A stretch of DNA of 64,000 nt, from assembly GCA_026182355.1 (NCBI GenBank), contig JAPFBL010000255.1:5643501-5707500 (forward strand). The letters run 5' to 3'. The position numbers and the translations under genes are program-made. The notes under the pieces are model-generated. The model saw nothing but the letters and a program-made list of their open reading frames with translations. It searched no databases and was not told the origin of the DNA. Shown in pieces: positions 59,515 to 64,000 of the stretch (positions are counted from its first letter, which is position 1; each line of letters starts with the position of its first letter). The stretch is from Hermatobates lingyangjiaoensis (taxonomy: Eukaryota > Arthropoda > Insecta > Hemiptera > Hermatobatidae).

Positions 59515-59975
59515 ATTTATATTTCCTTTTTACTTTACTATAAGTAAAGTATAGTGATCGTGAATAAATTCGATCTTGAGATTTTGACAGAATTATATGT
59601 TTTGAGGCCCAAAAGTCGTTTTATGAAGTTTTTTCGATGATGTCTGTGTGTCTGTGTGTGTGGGTGGGTGGATGCGTGGGTGGGTGGGTGAGTGTGTTAG
59701 CATTGGTTGTTACCACGCTACGGTCCAATATCTTTGATGGATCAAGTTGATATTTTACAAAATAGGCCCCATAGTGTAGATGATCTCTATTGTTTTGGGA
59801 AGAATTATGCATGACGGGAAAGTCACTTTTTTTGCCAAAAACCGGTTTTTAGAAAACATTTTTTTCTCCTAAACTGCTAACTCTAGAGTTTTGAAATTTG
59901 GGTATTATCTTTGTGATTACAAATGGAATAAACGAAAAATATATTCAAAATTTTAAAACAAAGGGAAATATTTTA
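59515..59975 (-). repeat. long dispersed repeat, copy 2 (with GT/GGGT tract)
   Basis: Reverse-complement partner of 52,560-53,040. It includes a purine/GT-rich tract (GTGGGTGGGTGG near 59,660-59,690) and ends at TTACTTTACTATAAGTAAAG. Confidence 0.6.
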
Positions 59976-60771
59976 TTCAATATAATGTAAAAATGTTTAC
60001 TTATAATTCAATCTCAAACCTTGTGAGAGCGATACAAGCCATACCGTTTCACGGATCAAAATAAAACTATGCCTAAAAATAGAACATTATGTGGAGAATG
60101 AGTTGAGATATTTTTTTCAAAATTACATTCGCTAATGGGGCGTTACAGTACTATTTCTGTTTTCAGAAAATGTTTTTTTGGCGCTAAACGGCTCTATAAA
60201 AAATAATGAAAATTTGACCAAAAATGGAACAAAAAATTAGCAATTCATAAAAAAAAAATCATGAAGTTTCAATTACGGGAAAGAGCAATAACGCTATAAA
60301 AACTGTTTGTTTATCCTAGACTAAGAGATCACCTGCTATACTTGTCGAATATTTGATATTTTTCTTACAATGTTTACATTGACTTAGAAATTTTTTGAGC
60401 GAATCCACTAGATAAAATTGATATTTATAAAGGAACAATTTAAATAGTTTATTGACTTATACGAGATGTAAGAGGAATAATATTGTTACATGTAAAAAAA
60501 TTACCGCCAATAAACATAAATAAATTACCTTTGTCTTCCATGGCACGATGGATTTGTCTCATACAATACTTTAATAAATCTATATATTGCACACTTGAGC
60601 AAAACTTAATATGAGTTAAAATTACATTATCATTGTGAATGTAGTACCTTTCCATGCTATTTAAATGTGATGAATGACTCTTTCCTCAAGAAAGAGGACT
60701 TATGTTTGTTGAGAAATATCCAGTTTTTTTTTTACAATTCTAGTCTAATAGTTCATATTTATTATTTTCAA

Positions 60772-60905
60772 AAATTAGAAGCTCCCAACTATAAAAGATT
60801 TAAATTATATTGAATAGCTGGCTTTGACTTCGATTTGAGTATGTAAACTGGCTAATTACTAATATATTTTTTCTCAATATACATTCATAGCAAACTTATA
60901 ACAGA
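60772..60905 (+). repeat. dispersed repeat shared with 32.1 kb
   Basis: Collinear with 32,083-32,225 (GCTGGCTTTGACTT, CTGGCTAATTACTAATATAT). Confidence 0.6.
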
Positions 60906-61553
60906 GTACAGAAGGTAGGAAAAGGATAACACTCACTCAGAAAAAATTCGTATATATGATATTTGACAAAGGGGAAGGAAAATGATCTTATTAAATACTA
61001 AGAAGCCATAAAATTCCCAGTATAATAATTCTATAAAAGACCGAAAATGTAAAAGATAATTCAAAATTGAAATCTTTCGTTTAGAGATTAATAAATGTAA
61101 TTATCGTACATCTTTAATTATAAATCATCTTAAAACAATATTTTTTCTTCGCTGTTTATGATGTTTTTCAGAGAAAAAAAGGGCATTTTCCTGTTTTAAA
61201 TTTGAAAATTTTACTTTAATATTCAATGTAGAAGGATGTCAAGTAAACGATGTAAGAAATCCACTGGCTATTTGAACAAAAGCCATGTTCTCTTGTAGGA
61301 GAATATTTCGTATAAAGAAATGTTCACTTTGGTTTTTCAAAAATGTTATTACTGCTGTAGTTATACTAATGAAATTATTTGCATCAGCTGTGTGATGTAC
61401 GAAAATAAGCTTATATATTGATATGTCCTTGAATCACTATCTGTACTACCTCAGGAATGAAAGACTAATAATCATATCCCATTTAGATGTTTACATTATG
61501 CTTAAATGAGACTTTATATATTATATACTCAAGAAATTTGATATTAAGTTACT

Positions 61554-61591
61554 TATAGTAAAGTTGAGTGTAGGCCAATCCAGATTTTTTT
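61554..61591 (-). repeat. isolated terminal repeat of the TIR transposon family
   Basis: On the minus strand it reads AAAAAAATCTGGATTGGCCT and then ACACTCAACTTTACTATAAG, the best preserved end of this family in the window. Confidence 0.55.
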
Positions 61592-61699
61592 AACTTAAAA
61601 TGCTAATTCATAAGACTGTAAATGTAGAGAATTGAGTTTTTGTTTAGTTTAATATTTGCCTTCTATAAAAGATCTATTAATAGTGACCGGAGATAAAGA

Positions 61700-64000
61700 G
61701 AAATGAATCAACTAGAAGTATAAAAGGAAATGAATTAACTGAGGAAGAAATGGACAGTAACCAAAAGTTTGTTACATCTAAGAAACAATTTAAGTCAAAG
61801 GACTCAAGAATTTTTATGAGTAGGATTAGAAGAACTGAAACCAGTTGAAGGAAATACTTGAACGTTCACAACAAATCGATGAATTAGTAAATGATGAAGT
61901 TGAAGTTCACTGGCGAATTGATTTCGAATCTACTTAACACAATAGCAAAGTTGCCTCTTGAATAATTCAAAGCAAGGCAGCAGTAAATACATTAGTAATG
62001 TAAACGGAAGTAAAAACATAAGTAGCAGAAGGTTCAGTATAAAGTAAAATACAATTCAACGGCATTCGTTATAAATGTTATACTATATGAAGAAGTTAAC
62101 TTTTAAAAACTTTATAAAGAGATTACAAAGCCCCCTTTTTGTTGAAAGGAATTGTAGACTCAAAAATAATAGCTTACACCCTATTGCATTCTTTATCATC
62201 GGATTTACATAAAACCTATAAGACTCCACCAAATGCTTATCAGTGGTGACGTGGGATAAAGAAAAAGAATCAAGCATTCGAAGAGCTGCAATAGGAAATA
62301 AATGCTTCTTTGTACTACTCTTTTGATTAGTTAGTTAACGTTTTCAAACTATATTTAGAACTTAAGTCATCTAATATAAAATACAGGATATGAAACAATA
62401 ACTCAATTTTTTAACTCAACAAAAAATCTTTTGCACGTGATTGTAGCAAGTCAGTGGTACAGAATTTCCTGGAGTTACAGTCCATAGGGTATAAAACATT
62501 GAGATATGCTGAGAAAAATTCTTCAAGAAACAAGTAAGAAGAACAAAGTTTCAATAAATACTTGGCAGTTTTTATTGAATCGATGGTACTTTCGGTGCAC
62601 AATATAGATGGTCACAGGGTTAATCCAATTGTCAGAGTTCTAATAAGAAAGTCCTTCTTGAAGAAAACATGAAAGATCTATGACCAATGCAGGAAGTGCA
62701 ATTTTGGAGGCAAATAATGACGTTATAACAGATGTTTGAAAGCCTTATAGCAGCGATACTCTACTGAAATTTGTCATGTTCCATTTTTGGAACACACGTT
62801 CCAACTAAATGGAACCCAAAAAAAGGCTAAAAATGTTGAGTTACGTTACTCTTTATATTTATACTTGTATTTATTTTGAGCTGTGCAGGGAGAGCCAAAC
62901 AAATATTTTTTCTTCACCTTTTATTCAATAAATAATAAAAAAAAAACCCGAGTCTCTGGTTTTAATAATAATCATATCAACTACCGTACCATTAGTAATA
63001 ATCATTTTACCGTACCATTCTCAATTTGAAGCCCGATTTGAGAAAATATATTTTACATTAAACCTACTCTTGTAGTAAGAAAAGGTTTTCTTGTTTAAAG
63101 GAATAAAGTAAGAGTTTGGAAGGCTGTAGCCGGGAGATGTATGAACAGAGTTGATACATCAGAATAACCTGCTCCAATTCTACCTGATTTGCAACCTAAT
63201 GACTCAATTTTGAAATGTCTGTGTTATAAATCTATAGTAAATAAAGTTGTTAAGAATGACATCATCCCATTTCAGTTATAGAAAATATTACATCTTAGAT
63301 GGTAGGAGGAAAATCCTTTGTACGCTCGATTTTGTTAATCCATATTTACATGTTACAATGGCTGAGAAAAGTGATTTAATGGTTTCGTTAAAGTCATAAG
63401 TTTGAAGTTTCATGCCATGTACTGTTATGAATAGTAAACACAAAAAATTATTAATTACTAGAAATATGCAGTTGCATTTTTCCTGATGAAATCATTATTC
63501 ATGTTTTAACACTGAATTACGTGCAATTAATATAACTTCAGATTTAATCTGGGCTTAATTTAAAGAAATTAATTAAAAGAAAAAAGTAATTTGTTTCAGT
63601 GATGAACAAAATATTTATTATTTAGGATTGAGAATGATTGAGTGTGGAAAATGGATGAGAAAGTTCAGGCTATAGGAAATGCAAGGAAGCCCTGTAACTT
63701 ACATTACTTGTCAAGGATTTTATGGGTACTAAAATACTATAATACAGTTAAGCCCAAATTAGATACTTTTTTTTTAGAAGTAGAAACTTTACCGAATACT
63801 TAACATAATATAGATTCTGGACATTCAACTTACAGCCTTTCCGAGTGAGCACTCATTTGTAGTAGGAATGATTTTTCATTTCTCAACTTAAAAAAATCTA
63901 GGATCATGAATAAGAATCGAGCTTCGAACCTTCAGGTTACTGAATAAAGCTAACTACCTGTTTAGCCATAATTCTTGAAGAATGAATGATTTTTTCGAAT
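61700..64000. other. unclassified DNA with decayed coding-like patches
   Basis: Plus-strand 61,730-61,860 reads ELTEEEMDSNQKF and similar Lys/Glu-rich words with stops, and 62,560-62,720 has another interrupted patch. These look like retroelement debris, but no family could be assigned. A short inverted repeat (TTGGAACACACGTTCCAA) lies near 62,788-62,805. The remainder to the window end is AT-rich without support for a gene. Confidence 0.3.

Noticed and set aside
59621..59812. Open frame with Thr/His/Pro repeats
   Set aside because: Created by the GT-rich tract of a dispersed repeat.

Overview
The window is AT-rich (roughly 70% A+T) eukaryotic DNA with phased introns, large intergenic spaces and many decayed mobile elements. 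It looks like an invertebrate animal. The mix of Penelope-like elements, Jockey- and I/R1-like LINEs, a pogo/Tigger relic and tRNA-derived SINEs would suit an arthropod, possibly a chelicerate or crustacean, but the sequence alone does not settle that.

Three host genes can be reconstructed exon by exon, all in the left half. (1) A CTR/SLC31-type copper transporter on the minus strand (4 coding exons, 191 aa, 4,697-11,137). (2) A TTK/Mps1 spindle-checkpoint kinase on the plus strand (7 coding exons, about 1,141 aa, 11,514-24,481). Its start codon lies 376 bp from that of the copper transporter, so the two genes are divergent and may share a promoter. (3) SDHC, the cytochrome b560 membrane anchor of mitochondrial complex II, on the minus strand (5 coding exons, 175 aa, 29,485-30,588). 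In all three the intron phases and splice sites agree.

The rest is mostly repeat. Penelope-like retroelements (PLEs) dominate, in at least four sequence groups, here called A to D. Group B, at 45.6-47.2 kb on the minus strand, keeps a 401-codon reading frame with reverse-transcriptase YVDD and a GIY-YIG endonuclease. Next to it is a head-to-head, badly eroded copy. Terminal segments of these groups carry a hammerhead-ribozyme-like core (CUGANGA, stem II, GAAA, tiny stem III). At six places two such segments face each other as palindromes of about 170-300 bp, several of them next to TA runs. This is the most unusual feature of the window.

Other mobile elements are a 919-bp element with ~130-bp terminal inverted repeats (28.0 kb), a second TIR family (full copy at 17.3-18.5 kb, inside a TTK intron), a pogo/Tigger relic (39.0 kb), a Jockey-like LINE 3' end (36 kb), an I/R1-like LINE with RNase H and a GC-rich 5' block (55.9-57.6 kb), two SINEs (25.2 and 38.2 kb) and a long dispersed repeat (52.6 and 59.5 kb). 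No rRNA gene, functional tRNA gene or CRISPR array is seen. From 30.6 kb to the right end no convincing host gene is visible.
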